Source: Neisseria montereyensis
Lineage (GTDB): Bacteria; Pseudomonadota; Gammaproteobacteria; Burkholderiales; Neisseriaceae
Direction: 5' to 3'
DNA: 64,000 nt
Assembly: GCF_024834045.1 (NCBI RefSeq)
Contig: NZ_JANUXW010000001.1
Coordinates: 434,001 to 498,000, forward strand
Every line of letters starts with the position of its first letter. The first letter of the stretch is position 1. The notes beneath the pieces were generated by a model. That model was not told the DNA's origin, ran no database searches, and worked only from the letters and a program-made list of their open reading frames with translations. Below are positions 36,406 through 46,840 of this stretch, piece by piece. The translations under genes and the position numbers were made by a program.

Positions 36406-37437
36406 TTATTTATCGGGGTTTAAGCCGAAGTGCAGATAGCTGCGCTCGGTTGCGGTGCGCCCGCGCGGAGTGCGCTGTAAAAAACCTTGTTGGATAAGGT
36501 AGGGTTCGATAACGTCTTCGATGGTGTCGGTGGATTCGCCGATGGCGGCGGCAATGTTTTCCAAACCGACCGGACCGCCGCTGAATTTGAATAATACGGC
36601 TTCTAAAAACTTTCTATCCATCACATCCAAACCGACCGAATCGACATCCAACATGCTGAGGGCGGCATCGGCGGTTTCGGCATTAATCACGCCTTGGTTT
36701 TTCACTTCGGCATAATCGCGCACACGGCGCAACAGGCGGTTGGCAATACGCGGAGTGCCACGACTGCGGCGGGCGATTTCCAACGCGCCTTCTTCGCCCA
36801 TATCCAGTTGCAGCAATTGTGCGGAACGGCTGACGATAGTGGCCAAATCGTGGGTTTCGTAAAATTCCAAACGCGACACAATGCCGAAGCGGTCGCGCAG
36901 CGGGTTGGTGAGCATGCCGGCGCGGGTGGTGGCGCCGACCAGTGTAAACGGCGGCAGGTCGATTTTAACGGAACGGGCGGCCGGGCCTTCGCCAATCATA
37001 ATATCCAGTTGGTAGTCTTCGAGGGCGGGATAGAGAATTTCTTCTACCACGGGGCTGAGACGGTGGATTTCGTCGATAAACAATACATCGTGCGGTTCGA
37101 GATTGGTGAGTAGGGCGGCTAAATCGCCGGCGCGTTCGAGCACGGGGCCGCTGGTTTGGCGCAGGTTAACGCCCAATTCTTTGGCGATAATGTGTGCCAA
37201 TGTGGTTTTGCCCAAACCGGGCGGGCCGAACAGTAGGGTGTGGTCGAGCGCTTCGCCGCGTTTGCGGGCGGCTTCGATAAAGATGGCAAGCTGTTCTTTG
37301 GCTTTGGGCTGGCCGATATAGTCGCCGAGTGTTTTCGGGCGCAGGGCGCGTTCAAGCAGCTCTTCCTGTGTGGAAATGCTTTGGGCGGTAATAATGCGCT
37401 GCGGTTGGGCGGCGGAGAGGTTATCGGTTTGCAACAT
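36406..37437 (-). CDS. ruvB: Holliday junction branch migration helicase RuvB
   Basis: RuvB is the hexameric AAA+ motor that moves Holliday junctions with RuvA. The 343-residue protein has Walker [13 protein letters not shown], Walker B FIDEIHRL, sensor 1 GATTRAG, and the arginine-finger region [12 protein letters not shown]. The C-terminal winged helix ([15 protein letters not shown]) is complete. No ruvA or ruvC is adjacent, which is common in Neisseria. Confidence 0.98.
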   Translation of the reverse strand: MLQTDNLSAAQPQRIITAQSISTQEELLERALRPKTLGDYIGQPKAKEQLAIFIEAARKRGEALDHTLLFGPPGLGKTTLAHIIAKELGVNLRQTSGPVLERAGDLAALLTNLEPHDVLFIDEIHRLSPVVEEILYPALEDYQLDIMIGEGPAARSVKIDLPPFTLVGATTRAGMLTNPLRDRFGIVSRLEFYETHDLATIVSRSAQLLQLDMGEEGALEIARRSRGTPRIANRLLRRVRDYAEVKNQGVINAETADAALSMLDVDSVGLDVMDRKFLEAVLFKFSGGPVGLENIAAAIGESTDTIEDVIEPYLIQQGFLQRTPRGRTATERSYLHFGLNPDK

Positions 37438-37560
37438 GGTTTAACAGCTCGTCGGAAAGTTTGGCCGTCTGAAACGGTGTTCGGGCGGCTTGGGGGATAC
37501 TCTGTTTATATAATCGATGGCTTGTGCCGTCAACCGATAAAGTATCCGGTTGCCATGCCT

Positions 37561-37875
37561 TTAGCGGTTGGTACGTTCTGCCTGCCGCCACATAATATAG
37601 TCGCGCAGGGGCGGTGCGGGCGGGTTGATGCAGTGCGGGCAAACGCCGGTAATATCTTCGTCGTCATCTTCGATATGCAGGGCGTTGGGGTCGAAGCGCG
37701 CTTGTTGTGCGACAGCTTGCGCCAAGGCTTGCGCTTGGACGACATCGAATTCAAATTGGGTTAGGATTTCGTTGAGCAGATTGTTTTCGGCATCGCTGAA
37801 ACGGCTGCTGTGGTCTGCAATCAGGCGGATGTAATCGCTATTGCTTATTTTTTGGTTTAGTAATTCTTGATTCAT
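37561..37875 (-). CDS. Conserved small protein of unknown function
   Basis: A 104-residue cytoplasmic protein; I do not recognise its family. The first 50 residues look helical. A Gln/Ala-rich helix follows, then an acidic patch (EDDDEDI) and a single CPHC pair close to the C-terminus (GVCPHCINPPAPP), which could bind a metal if two molecules pair. It is 123 bases upstream of ruvB on the same strand and has a DUS in front. The sequence does not look like a chance ORF, as codon use is like its neighbours. Confidence 0.65.
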   Translation of the reverse strand: MNQELLNQKISNSDYIRLIADHSSRFSDAENNLLNEILTQFEFDVVQAQALAQAVAQQARFDPNALHIEDDDEDITGVCPHCINPPAPPLRDYIMWRQAERTNR

Positions 37876-37953
37876 AATTTAGGCCGTCTGAAACGGGGTG
37901 TGTGGTGTGTTCGTGATTGCGATTATAACGCTTTTCAGACGGCCTGAAACAGA

Positions 37954-38583
37954 TTAACTTTCTTGTTTCGGTTCGGGCCCTCTAACGGCTGATATGACGA
38001 TAGTAAAGTTATTTATAATAGAGACATTGTATAGAACACCGTCTTTGTATAAGTCTTTCCATATTTCGGCATGAACATTTTTATTCGATTCATCCAGCGT
38101 ATTAAAAAAAGTTTGTAGTAATGCCTTGCCGGTTTCATATTCCTCGAAATCGGTTGTGCCGTTAATAGATAAAACCGTTTGCATGGCTGAAAAAATATTG
38201 TTTAGATTAGCTGCTTTACTTTCCGGTGTTTGCTTGCCGATTTCCGGTTTTATCAGATTAAATTCGATAGCAATAGCGGTAGCCTGATTTTCTTTATTAG
38301 AATAAATAAGTATGGTGGCAAAATCCGTTGTTATTGTTTCTTCCTGTCCGCAATCATTATCGGATAGCGTAGATTTTTGAAGGTCAGCAGATTGCTCGTA
38401 TGATAGCAGTGCGGCTGTGATGTTTTTCTTTAATTCGGTAGTTGATATGCCTAAAGGCTTGAAGCAAGAAGGTGTTTTTACTTCTTTTTGTGCAGGAACG
38501 GGCGTAGAAGTTGCTTGTTGCTGTTGGTTGCAGGCCGTTAAAAGCGTGATGAATAGTAATGCCAATAGCTTAAATTTGTTCAT
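37954..38583 (-). CDS. Putative lipoprotein
   Basis: A 209-residue exported protein. The signal MNKFKLLALLFITLLTAC ends with a lipobox (LTAC, Cys18), so it is probably anchored in a membrane by lipid. A Gln/Thr/Pro linker follows, then a globular part with two cysteines (PSCFKPLG and NDCGQEE) that could form a disulfide. I see no known enzyme motif. The globular part is rich in Asn, Thr and Ile. It is a single-gene unit. Confidence 0.75.
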   Translation of the reverse strand: MNKFKLLALLFITLLTACNQQQQATSTPVPAQKEVKTPSCFKPLGISTTELKKNITAALLSYEQSADLQKSTLSDNDCGQEETITTDFATILIYSNKENQATAIAIEFNLIKPEIGKQTPESKAANLNNIFSAMQTVLSINGTTDFEEYETGKALLQTFFNTLDESNKNVHAEIWKDLYKDGVLYNVSIINNFTIVISAVRGPEPKQES

Positions 38584-38843
38584 TATATTTCCCCTTTATA
38601 TTTTATTGGCATAATAACATAAGGGTGTTTACAGCCATAGATTAAGTTGGATTGGTAGCTATTTTAAAGAGGAAATGTTGTATTTTATGAGCTGTTTGGG
38701 CCGTCTGAAACGGTTTTATTTTTATATGGTATGAAGCTTTTAATTTTGGTATATATGACGTCGGCAGTTAATATTCTGCTGTGGCGGTATTGTGGGTTAG
38801 CAGGTTTTGCCTATTTTATTGTTTAATATTCGGATTATTTGGA

Positions 38844-39812
38844 ATGGAAATTTTAACGAAACTCAGCCGTTTTTTCGGCCAAACTTTTGCTTTGTGGGCG
38901 GCTTTGTTTGCTGCCGTTGCTTTTATGGCGCCCACTGCTTTTCAATGGGTTTTGCCGCATATTTCATTGTTGCTAGGCGTGATTATGTTTGGCATGGGGC
39001 TGACGCTGGCGCCGGGGGATTTTAAAATTTTAGGGCGGCATCCGAAAGCGGTGTTAATCGGGGTGGTTGCCCAATTTGTGATTATGCCGATAACGGCTTA
39101 TTTATTGGCGGTGGCGTTTTCATTGCCGGCTGAGATTGCAGTCGGGGTGATTTTGGTGGGGGCGTGTCCGGGCGGTACGTCTTCTAATGTGATTACTTAT
39201 CTGGCGCGCGGCAATGTGGCGCTTTCGGTGGCGGTAACATCGGTATCAACGTTACTAGCCCCTATATTAACGCCGGCGGTGTTTTATTTATTGGCGCATC
39301 AGTGGTTGGAAATTTCGGCAGGTGCGATGTTTGTGTCTATTTTAAAAATCGTATTGTTGCCGATTGTGTTGGGTGTGGTGGCGCATACGCTATTGAGAAA
39401 ACAAACCGAAGCGGTTGCGGATATTCTGCCGCTGGTGTCGGTGGTGGCGATTGTCTTGATTGTTGCTGCGGTTGTGGGGGCGAGTAAAGCAAAAATTGTG
39501 GAAAGCGGGCTGATGATTTTCGGGGTGGTGATTTTGCACAATATTATCGGCTATTTATTGGGCTTTTTTACAGCTAAGTTATTCAAGCTGCCTTATGATG
39601 CGCAAAAAACATTATCCATTGAAGTGGGTATGCAAAACTCGGGTTTGGCGGCAGCATTGGCTTCGGCTTATTTCACGCCGCTGGCTGCCGTACCGGGTGC
39701 GGTGTTTAGTGTTTGGCACAATATTTCCGGATCGTTGCTGGCTTCTTATTGGGCGGCAAAAACGGGGAAAACGGATAAAGTGGAAAAGACTGAAAAAACG
39801 CATATTGGTTAG
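38844..39812 (+). CDS. Bile acid:sodium symporter family protein (ASBT-like)
   Basis: A 322-residue inner-membrane transporter of the BASS family. It is close along its length to the N. meningitidis ASBT protein with a known structure, as I recall that sequence. I start at 38844 ([15 protein letters not shown]), which matches that protein; an upstream frame start at 38781 adds an unlikely leader. Ten hydrophobic segments are seen. Crossover and sodium-site motifs are [17 protein letters not shown] and [13 protein letters not shown]. The natural substrate in bacteria is uncertain; pantoate or other organic anions are possible. Confidence 0.92.
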   Translation: MEILTKLSRFFGQTFALWAALFAAVAFMAPTAFQWVLPHISLLLGVIMFGMGLTLAPGDFKILGRHPKAVLIGVVAQFVIMPITAYLLAVAFSLPAEIAVGVILVGACPGGTSSNVITYLARGNVALSVAVTSVSTLLAPILTPAVFYLLAHQWLEISAGAMFVSILKIVLLPIVLGVVAHTLLRKQTEAVADILPLVSVVAIVLIVAAVVGASKAKIVESGLMIFGVVILHNIIGYLLGFFTAKLFKLPYDAQKTLSIEVGMQNSGLAAALASAYFTPLAAVPGAVFSVWHNISGSLLASYWAAKTGKTDKVEKTEKTHIG

Positions 39813-39891
39813 GTTAAGGCGTATTTCACTTTGGCGGATGAGGAACGATATTGCCTAATGATTGTCTTTAATAATATAAGAAGGCCGTCTG

Positions 39892-39918
39892 AATATTATC
39901 GGTATTTTCAGACGGCCT
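39892..39918 (+). terminator. DUS inverted pair between ASBT and the Spy-like gene
   Basis: AGGCCGTCTGAA and its inverse lie between two convergent genes. Confidence 0.7.
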
Positions 39919-39973
39919 CTTAAATATGGATATGTTAGGGTTTGGTGGATATATTATATTTGTATTAAATGCT

Positions 39974-40411
39974 TTATTTTAAGCAGGCGCTTAGCCAATA
40001 TTGCCGTTGTTGAGGGGTCAACATTTTGTAGAAACGGTGTTGGATAGATAATTCGTCGACAGCAAAATCCATACTGGTCAGATAACGTTTTTCAACGTAA
40101 TCGCGGGCATCTTCTTTATTGAAGCGGTCGTCGGATAATATGTGGATAATATCGCGGCGGCGGTTTTTATTAATACGGTCGTCTCGACGCATGGATTTCT
40201 CTAGCGCTTTTTTATATTCTTTGCGTATGGCACTTAATTCGCTTCTTTGTTTGCGGCTCAGATTTAACGGGCGAATGTCACAATTAGGGTGAAAGTCGTC
40301 TAGGCGTGAAGTCATTGGAGCGGCATAAACAAAAGACGTACCCAAGCATAATATATAACTAACCACCGTGATGGTTTGCACCATACGGTTGAATGTTATT
40401 GTGATAAGCAT
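39974..40411 (-). CDS. Spy/CpxP-like periplasmic protein
   Basis: A 145-residue protein with a signal peptide (hydrophobic at about 11-30, cut after YAA). The rest is helical and strongly charged. Two motifs of the LTxxQ type, seen in Spy and CpxP, are present in altered form: LNLSRKQRSEL (about residues 49-59) and LTPQQRQYWL (about 131-140). Spy is an ATP-independent chaperone, and CpxP also damps an envelope stress system; either role is inferred. Two cysteines (PNCDIRP and SACLK) could pair. ATG 40411 follows TTGGGAAAACAAT; Met10 is an alternative start. Confidence 0.7.
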   Translation of the reverse strand: MLITITFNRMVQTITVVSYILCLGTSFVYAAPMTSRLDDFHPNCDIRPLNLSRKQRSELSAIRKEYKKALEKSMRRDDRINKNRRRDIIHILSDDRFNKEDARDYVEKRYLTSMDFAVDELSIQHRFYKMLTPQQRQYWLSACLK

Positions 40412-40605
40412 ATTGTTTTCCCAAGTTTCAATATTTGCAAAATATAACGGATATGTATGTGAAACGCGGTATAATCGTGGTTAACTTTCGTTAATGACGA
40501 TGAAATTTTCTTTAAAAAATGACGCAATATCATGGTATTGCAATAGATGAATTGCAGATTTTTTCTGCTTTGCCGCAGTTAGGATACTTCAGAAAAGGAT
40601 AAATT

Positions 40606-41292
40606 GTGCAACAATTCCGCATCGCTCCCAGTATATTGTCTGCCGACTTTGCCCGTTTGGGCGAGGAAGTAACCAACGTTATTAAGGCGGGTGCCGATCT
40701 GATTCACTTTGATGTGATGGATAATCATTATGTGCCGAATTTAACGTTTGGGCCGATGATTTGTGCAGCGTTGAAGCCTTATGCCACGGTGCCGATGGAT
40801 GTACATTTGATGGTGGAACCGGTGGATGATCTGATTGTTTCGTTTGCCAAGGCAGGGGCGGATGTGATTACTTTTCACCCCGAAGCAACCCGCCATGTCG
40901 ACCGCAGTTTAAGCTTGGTGCGCGATTCCGGCTGTAAAGCGGGATTGGTGCTGAATCCGGCCACGCCCGTTTATTTGTTGGAATATGTGCTGGATAAATT
41001 GGATACGATACTGTTAATGACGGTTAACCCCGGTTTCGGCGGTCAAAGTTTTATTCCGCAGTCTTTGGTGAAAATCCGGCAGGTGCGTGATTTATTGGAT
41101 ATGTATGCGGCTGAAAGCGGTCGTCGGATTTCATTGAAAGTCGACGGCGGTATTAAAGTAGATAATATTGCCGAAGTGGCTCGCGCGGGCGCGGATACGT
41201 TTGTGGCAGGTTCTGCTATTTTCGGCAAGCCGGATTATCGAGCTGTGATTGATGCTATGCGTCAAGAATTGGCCGCTTCTTCGAAAGAGTAA
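40606..41292 (+). CDS. rpe: Ribulose-phosphate 3-epimerase
   Basis: Rpe interconverts ribulose-5-phosphate and xylulose-5-phosphate in the pentose phosphate pathway, which supplies transketolase. The 228-residue TIM barrel has [31 protein letters not shown] with metal ligands, [16 protein letters not shown], and the phosphate site VDGGI...GSAIF. The start is GTG 40606, with AAAAGGA upstream. It is a single-gene unit followed by a DUS hairpin. Confidence 0.97.
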   Translation: MQQFRIAPSILSADFARLGEEVTNVIKAGADLIHFDVMDNHYVPNLTFGPMICAALKPYATVPMDVHLMVEPVDDLIVSFAKAGADVITFHPEATRHVDRSLSLVRDSGCKAGLVLNPATPVYLLEYVLDKLDTILLMTVNPGFGGQSFIPQSLVKIRQVRDLLDMYAAESGRRISLKVDGGIKVDNIAEVARAGADTFVAGSAIFGKPDYRAVIDAMRQELAASSKE

Positions 41293-41347
41293 TGGTTTGG
41301 TATTGAATTGAACTATTTTAATTAATTCAAAAGCTTAATTAATATTT

Positions 41348-41376
41348 AGGCCGTCTGAAAAGTTTTCAGACGGCCT
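41348..41376. terminator. DUS hairpin between rpe and glcB
   Basis: AGGCCGTCTGAA, 5 bases, and its inverse between convergent genes. Confidence 0.8.
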
Positions 41377-41397
41377 GAGTTTTATGGATAAGGCTTT

Positions 41398-43572
41398 TTA
41401 GCCTTTAGCTACTCTGCGCCAGTGATGCAGCAATGGTTCGGTGTAGCCGTTGGGCTGTTCGGTACCTTTAAATACCAAATCGCAGGCGGCTTGGAAGGCG
41501 GGGGAGGTGTCGAAGCGTCCGGTCATAGGCACATACGCCGCATCGCCTTCGTTTTGTTTGTCGACAATACCGGCCATGCGTTCGAGGGTTTCGCGCACTT
41601 GGGCTTCGCTCACAACGCTATGCAATAACCAGTTGGCAATATGTTGGCTGGAAATCCGCAGTGTGGCACGGTCTTCCATCAGGCCGATGTTGTGGATGTC
41701 GGGCACTTTGGAACAGCCGACGCCTTGTTCAACCCAGCGAACCACATAGCCGAGAATGCCTTGGCAGTTGTTATCCAATTCTTCCTGAATCTCTGCGGCA
41801 GACCAGTTGCGGTCGGGCGAGAACGGGATGGTCAGCAAATCATCGGTATAGTCGACGGCGGTTTGCTCAAGCAGTTTTTTCTGCACGTCGAAAACGTTCA
41901 CTTGATGATAATGCAGGGCATGCAGCGTTGCGGCGGTCGGCGATGGGACCCAAGCGGTGGTAGCGCCGGATTTCGGATGGTTGATTTTCTGCTTCAACAT
42001 TTCCGCCATTAAATCGGGCATCGCCCACATGCCTTTACCGATTTGGGCTTTACCAGGTAGGCCGCATTGCAGGCCGGTTTGCACGTTGTTGGATTCGTAT
42101 GCCTGAATCCATTTGCTGGATTTCATATCGCCTTTACGGATAAACGCACCGCCCTGCATGGAAGTATGCATTTCGTCGCCGGTACGGTCGAGGAAACCGG
42201 TATTAATGAATACCGTACGCTCAGCGGCGGCATGAATACAGGCGGCCAAGTTGGCGGAGGTGCGGCGCTCTTCGTCCATAATGCCCATTTTTAGGGTGTT
42301 GCGGGGCAGTTTGCATAGGTCTTCAAAAGCGGTAAAGAGTTCGTTGGCAAAGGCAACTTCTTCGGGGCCGTGCATTTTGGGCTTCACAATATAAACGGAA
42401 CCGGAACGGCTGTTTTTATTGTCGCGGCGGTCGAGGTCGAACGGTGCCATTAATGCGGTCATCACGCCATCAAGAATGCCCTCGGGGATTTCGTTACCGT
42501 TTGAATCGAGCACTGCGGGGGTAGTCATCAGATGGCCGACATTACGGATAAACAGCAGCGAACGGCCGGGCAGCTTGAATGTGCCGTTGCCGTCGGGGCG
42601 GGTGTATTCGCGGTCGGGATTTAGTTTGCGGGTAAAGGTTTTGCCGCCTTTTTCGACTTCTTCGGTGAGTGTGCCTGCCATCAGGCCGAGCCAGTTGGCG
42701 TAAACCAGTGCTTTGTCTTCACCGTCGACAGCGGCTACGGAATCTTCGCAGTCCATAATGGTGCTGAGTGCGGCTTCTAAAATAATGTCTTTAATACCGG
42801 CCGGGTCTTGGCTGCCGATGGGGCTGTTTTTATCGATTAAGATATCCAAATGCAGGCCGTTGTGCAGGAACAATAAAGAAGTAGGTGCTTCGGCAGAACC
42901 ATTGTAGCCTGCGAATAATTCAGGCGAGGCCAAGCCGCTTTCGCTGCCGTCTTTCAGTTTGGCTTTCAGACGGCCTTCTACTATCTGATAGGCGATAACA
43001 TCGCGGTGGCTGCCGTTGGTGAGCGGAATGCTGTTGTCGAGAAAATCGCGCGCGAATGCGATAACGGCATCGCCGCGTTTGGGGTTGTAGGCTTTGCCGG
43101 GTGCTAAGTCGCCGCTTTGGTCGACGGCATCGGTGCCGTAAAGGGCATCATAAAGGCTGCCCCAGCGTGCATTAGCGGCATTGAGGGCATAACGGGCATT
43201 GTTAATCGGCACCACCAACTGCGGGCCGGCTTGTTCGGCAACTTCGCGGTCGACGTTTTGGGTGGATATTTTGAAGTCGGCGGGGGTGTCAACCAAATAG
43301 CCCAGCTCTTTTAAAAATGCCTGATAAGCGGCTTCGTCTTTGACCGGGCCGGGGTTTTGTTCGTGCCATTGGTCTATTTTTAATTGGATTTGGTCGCGTT
43401 TGTCGAGTAACTCACGGTTGCGGGGGGCGAATGTTTGTACCAATTCGGTAAAGCCTTGCCAGAATTCGGCGGATTTAACTTTCGGGTGTTTGGGCAATAC
43501 CTGAGTTTCGATGAATTGGTAGAGATGGTTGTCCACCTGCAAGCCGGCGGCACGGGTGTAGTCATATGCCAT
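41398..43572 (-). CDS. glcB: Malate synthase G
   Basis: Malate synthase G condenses glyoxylate with acetyl-CoA to malate. The 724-residue length is that of the G isoform. Motifs include [10 protein letters not shown], the [15 protein letters not shown] block (catalytic arginine region) and [18 protein letters not shown]-type metal residues, [17 protein letters not shown] and the [16 protein letters not shown] block complete the C-terminal part. GGAGAAATCAAC precedes the ATG. No isocitrate lyase gene is in the window, so glyoxylate may come from glycolate or other sources. A DUS lies in the gene at about 42964. Confidence 0.97.
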   Translation of the reverse strand: MAYDYTRAAGLQVDNHLYQFIETQVLPKHPKVKSAEFWQGFTELVQTFAPRNRELLDKRDQIQLKIDQWHEQNPGPVKDEAAYQAFLKELGYLVDTPADFKISTQNVDREVAEQAGPQLVVPINNARYALNAANARWGSLYDALYGTDAVDQSGDLAPGKAYNPKRGDAVIAFARDFLDNSIPLTNGSHRDVIAYQIVEGRLKAKLKDGSESGLASPELFAGYNGSAEAPTSLLFLHNGLHLDILIDKNSPIGSQDPAGIKDIILEAALSTIMDCEDSVAAVDGEDKALVYANWLGLMAGTLTEEVEKGGKTFTRKLNPDREYTRPDGNGTFKLPGRSLLFIRNVGHLMTTPAVLDSNGNEIPEGILDGVMTALMAPFDLDRRDNKNSRSGSVYIVKPKMHGPEEVAFANELFTAFEDLCKLPRNTLKMGIMDEERRTSANLAACIHAAAERTVFINTGFLDRTGDEMHTSMQGGAFIRKGDMKSSKWIQAYESNNVQTGLQCGLPGKAQIGKGMWAMPDLMAEMLKQKINHPKSGATTAWVPSPTAATLHALHYHQVNVFDVQKKLLEQTAVDYTDDLLTIPFSPDRNWSAAEIQEELDNNCQGILGYVVRWVEQGVGCSKVPDIHNIGLMEDRATLRISSQHIANWLLHSVVSEAQVRETLERMAGIVDKQNEGDAAYVPMTGRFDTSPAFQAACDLVFKGTEQPNGYTEPLLHHWRRVAKG

Positions 43573-43900
43573 GTTGATTTCTCCTAAAGTAAAGCTGTTT
43601 TTTTCTCATAAATGCTTTGCTGTATAGACTGAAACAAAGCCAGAGTGAAAATACCATTAATTTTGAGAATAATCCATAGCCAGAGCGCGTCTTTTTTATT
43701 AGTGCCTGTATGAAAAAAGGTTTTAATCTTCAATCGGTTTCATTCGACTACATTTTTCTTTCAGACGTTTTTGCAGATGAGGCTTGATGGGTTGCCCGAT
43801 AAACTTATTTTGCTGCGATTGATGGTTTGGCTTGTGTTTTGCGCTTTCAAAGCAGCTTGGCTTTTAGTATGATGCGGCATACTTTTGATGATTGTTTATT
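43573..43900. other. Intergenic region between divergent glcB and dnaQ
   Basis: 328 bases with a near-DUS (TTTCAGACGTTT at about 43761) and no credible ORF. It should hold both promoters. Confidence 0.5.
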
Positions 43901-44620
43901 ATGAATACCCGCCAGATTATTCTCGATACCGAAACCACAGGCCTTTATCCCAATAGCGGCGACCGTTTGGTCGAATTTGCCGGTTTGGAAATGATTAACC
44001 GCAAGTTTACCGAAAACTCGCTACACCTTTATGTTCACCCCGAACGCGATATGCCTGCGGAAGCGGCTGCGGTACACGGTATCACCATTGAACAATTAGA
44101 AGAAAAAAACGCGCCGGTTTTTGCCAAAGTCGGCCAAGAAATTGCCGACTATCTGCGTGGTGCCGAATTGATTATTCATAATGCCAAGTTCGATGTCGGC
44201 TTTCTCGATATGGAATTCCGCCGCATGGGTTTACCGCCTATCAATGAATTGGGTTGCACCATTACCGATACCTTGGCGATGGCAAGGGAAATGTTTCCCG
44301 GTCAGAAAGTCAGCTTGGATGCCTTGTGTAACCGCTTCGATGTGGATCGCAGCAAACGCGTGTATCACGGTGCTTTAATCGACTGCGAATTATTGGGCGA
44401 AGTTTATCTTGCCATGACGCGCGGCCAGTTTGATTTAATGGCCGACGGCGGCAGCGAAGAAGCCGAGCAGGTTCATGCGGTTGCCGAAATAAAACGCCCC
44501 GCGCGTTTGAAAGTGATTCAGGCCGACGAAACAGAATCGTCCGCCCATGAAGCTTATTTGGATGCGTTGGATAAAGCGGTCGGCGGTGTGTGTTTATGGC
44601 GCGGGGAAGCGGGGGCATGA
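43901..44620 (+). CDS. dnaQ: DNA polymerase III epsilon subunit (proofreading exonuclease)
   Basis: DnaQ is the 3'-5' exonuclease of the replicative polymerase. I start at 43901 (MNTRQIILDTETTG), as in known Neisseria DnaQ, instead of a TTG three codons earlier. The 239-residue protein has Exo I DTETTG (Asp9, Glu11), Exo II HNAKFDVGFL, and Exo III HGALIDCELL. A C-terminal tail of about 60 residues should bind the alpha subunit. Its TGA overlaps the ispD ATG (ATGA), so the two are coupled. Confidence 0.96.
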   Translation: MNTRQIILDTETTGLYPNSGDRLVEFAGLEMINRKFTENSLHLYVHPERDMPAEAAAVHGITIEQLEEKNAPVFAKVGQEIADYLRGAELIIHNAKFDVGFLDMEFRRMGLPPINELGCTITDTLAMAREMFPGQKVSLDALCNRFDVDRSKRVYHGALIDCELLGEVYLAMTRGQFDLMADGGSEEAEQVHAVAEIKRPARLKVIQADETESSAHEAYLDALDKAVGGVCLWRGEAGA

Positions 44621-45294
44621 AACGCAATATCGCTTTGATTCCGGCGGCGGGTGTCGGCGCACGTTTTGGCGCGGGTAAACCGAAACAATATGTTGAAATC
44701 AATGGAAAAACCGTATTGCAGCATACCGTTGATATTTTTACCGAACACCGTGATATTGATTTGACTGCCGTAGTATTGGCACCGGAAGACCGGTTTTTTC
44801 AGACGGCTTCGGAGAAAGTGGTTTTATTGCATTGCGGCGGTGCGACACGGGCGCAAACCGTGCGTAACGGTATAGACGCTTTATTGACTCAAGGTTTGGC
44901 TCAAGCTGAAGATAATATTTTGGTGCACGATGCCGCGCGCTGCTGTTTGCCGCCGGATGCACTGGATAGGTTGCTGAAAGCGGCGGGGAACCGGCCGGAA
45001 GGCGGTATTTTGGCGATACCCGTTGCCGATACCTTAAAACAGGCGCAGGCGGATAAACACATTCAAGCCACTGTACCGCGTGCCGGTTTATGGCAGGCAC
45101 AAACGCCGCAGCTTTTTCAGACGGCCTTATTAAAACGGGCATTGGCAGAAGCCGATTTAAATGCGGTGACCGATGAAGCTTCGGCGGTTGAAATGCTCGG
45201 TATTCAGCCGTTATTGGTTGAAGGGGACAGCCGTAATCTGAAACTGACTTTGCCGCAAGACGAATATATTGTGCGGTTGTTATTGGCACGCTAA
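44617..45294 (+). CDS. ispD: 2-C-methyl-D-erythritol 4-phosphate cytidylyltransferase
   Basis: IspD adds CMP to MEP in the non-mevalonate isoprenoid pathway. The start at 44617 (MKRNIALIPAAGVGARFG) overlaps the dnaQ stop by ATGA. The 225-residue protein has the nucleotide loop PAAGVGARFGAGKPKQY, VHDAARCC, PVADTLK and TDEASAVE. Two DUS copies lie inside and are read as FFQTA and LFQTA, at about 44797 and 45114. IspF, often next to ispD, is not seen here. Confidence 0.96.
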   Translation: MKRNIALIPAAGVGARFGAGKPKQYVEINGKTVLQHTVDIFTEHRDIDLTAVVLAPEDRFFQTASEKVVLLHCGGATRAQTVRNGIDALLTQGLAQAEDNILVHDAARCCLPPDALDRLLKAAGNRPEGGILAIPVADTLKQAQADKHIQATVPRAGLWQAQTPQLFQTALLKRALAEADLNAVTDEASAVEMLGIQPLLVEGDSRNLKLTLPQDEYIVRLLLAR

Positions 45295-45365
45295 TCTTAT
45301 ATTGATACTTTATTAACTTTATTAAAAAGTATTTTTTTCAATACCTAAGTATTTTTCAGACGGCC

Positions 45366-46442
45366 TTATTCGATATTTTCCATAATCCAAGTTTTAAATA
45401 AGGGGCTGTTGATAATCAGCCTGCCGCCCGCATCCCTGCTTATCCAATCATGCCTTTCCATCCGCCTGATCGCGCCCTGCGTGCTGCTGGTGCTGATTGC
45501 CGCTACGCCAAGCATAGCGGCGTATTTGCGTCGGTTTTCGCTGCTGTACGGGCTGGTGTAGGGATTGGCTGCAATGTCTCTGATAATCGCCCGCTCAAGC
45601 GGTTTCATTTGTTGCCATAAACTCATTTCGTTATGGCTTGCCCTCAATTCTTCTATCCTGCCGGCGGCGGCTTCCTCTAAGCTTGCCGACGGATTTAAAA
45701 TCATGTCTTGAATGATTGCACGCATATACATAGGCGTATGGTATAGACGTTCGAATAATGCGTATAAGGCTGTTTTATCTATACTGTTTCCCGTTCTGTT
45801 TTGATAAATGTCTGCCAGAAAATCGGTAAAATCTTTTCCCAGCAGTGGAAAATCCAAAGCATGGGCAAAATGGAAAAACGGTGCTTTATTATCGTTAAAC
45901 ATAGCACGCAGGCCGTTGGTGCTGCTGCCGGTAAAAATGGTTTTGATTTTGTTTTGGTTAACATCCAGCCCTGTTCTGAATGATCTAATTAAGCCGTCTG
46001 TATCGGGCAGACGTGCCAGTTCTTGAATTTCATCCAGTAATAACAGGCTGGGCTGGTTGTCTGCGGCTATGAGGTTGAGTAAGTCGGATAGTCGGGGAAT
46101 TTCGGGCTTGTCCGACTCGCGCTCCAAACCCACACTCATGATTTCAATTTTGCTGATGCTGCTTAAAAAGGTTTTGGTTTTGTTGCCTGTTTGAATGTTT
46201 TGGGCAAATTGATACAAGGCCGTCTGAAAATCGGTGGCAGGGTTGGTGCTGTCCATGAATGAAAAGTAGAACACATTAAAGTCGTTTTGTTCGGCCAGCG
46301 GCAATACATCCTGCAATAAAAACTGTGTCTTACCCATACGGCGCGGTGCGAATAAAGTGAAGGCATGGGTAATGCCGTCTTTCAGGCTGTTTATCAGTTT
46401 AGAGGCATATTCTCTGCGGTGGAAAAATAAAGGATCTTTCAT
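45366..46442 (-). CDS. AAA/STAND-type ATPase with C-terminal winged helix
   Basis: A 358-residue ATPase resembling the archaeal-type ATPase family (COG1672-like). Walker A is FAPRRMGKTQ (about residues 32-41), and Walker B is LLLLDEIQELARLPD (about 133-147). A sensor-like FTGSSTNGLRAMF follows. The last 90 residues look like a winged helix (ENRRKYAAMLGVAAISTSSTQGAIRRMERHDW). I see no nuclease or membrane segment. Such proteins are often accessory and may act as regulators or in defence; the role here is unknown. The gene is complete, with a DUS inside (about 46219). Confidence 0.75.
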   Translation of the reverse strand: MKDPLFFHRREYASKLINSLKDGITHAFTLFAPRRMGKTQFLLQDVLPLAEQNDFNVFYFSFMDSTNPATDFQTALYQFAQNIQTGNKTKTFLSSISKIEIMSVGLERESDKPEIPRLSDLLNLIAADNQPSLLLLDEIQELARLPDTDGLIRSFRTGLDVNQNKIKTIFTGSSTNGLRAMFNDNKAPFFHFAHALDFPLLGKDFTDFLADIYQNRTGNSIDKTALYALFERLYHTPMYMRAIIQDMILNPSASLEEAAAGRIEELRASHNEMSLWQQMKPLERAIIRDIAANPYTSPYSSENRRKYAAMLGVAAISTSSTQGAIRRMERHDWISRDAGGRLIINSPLFKTWIMENIE

Positions 46443-46632
46443 CGTCGGCTGCCTTCGGTTATATGATTTTATATGCGATTATACGCTTAATGTATAATTA
46501 TACAAATAATATATAAAAGTGGATAATGAAGAATAAAAGCCAAGAAATGGTAATGTGCGAAATGAAAGAAGAGTTGGTTTTAATTTATTGATAAATATAG
46601 ATTAATGTAGAAATGTATATTTGATCAGGCGT

Positions 46633-46661
46633 AAAAAAACAGCCTTAAAAGGCTGTTTTTT
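46633..46661 (-). terminator. Terminator after tRNA-Leu
   Basis: AAAAACAGCC, TTAA, AAGGCTGTTTTTT: a short strong stem with A and T runs next to the tRNA 3' end. Confidence 0.85.
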
Positions 46662-46667
46662 ATGATT

Positions 46668-46752
46668 TGGTGCGGAAGGAGAGACTCGAACTCTCACACC
46701 TTGCGGCGCTGGAACCTAAATCCAGTGCGTCTACCAATTTCGCCACTTCCGC
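46668..46752 (-). tRNA. tRNA-Leu (anticodon UAG)
   Basis: 85 bases including an encoded CCA. Acceptor stem GCGGAAG/CTTCCGC, D arm GGCGAAATTGGTAGACGC, anticodon stem-loop CTGGATTTAGGTTCCAG with TAG, a long variable arm as in all tRNA-Leu, and T arm GAGAGTTCGAGTCTCTC. Confidence 0.97.
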
Positions 46753-46776
46753 AGAATTTAAAATTTGAAGAAGCGC

Positions 46777-46804
46777 ATTATACCGTAAGTTGTATAAGAT
46801 GCAA
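46777..46804 (-). promoter_or_regulatory. Promoter of tRNA-Leu
   Basis: On the minus strand TTGCAT and TATAAT are 16 bases apart, and the -10 box ends 24 bases before the tRNA. Confidence 0.7.
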
Positions 46805-46840
46805 TATTGTTTACTTGAAAAATAACATAAAAGACCTATT

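Noticed and set aside
36694-37764. Plus-strand ORFs opposite ruvB and the 104-residue gene (139 and 174 codons)
   Set aside because: Antisense shadows of conserved genes.
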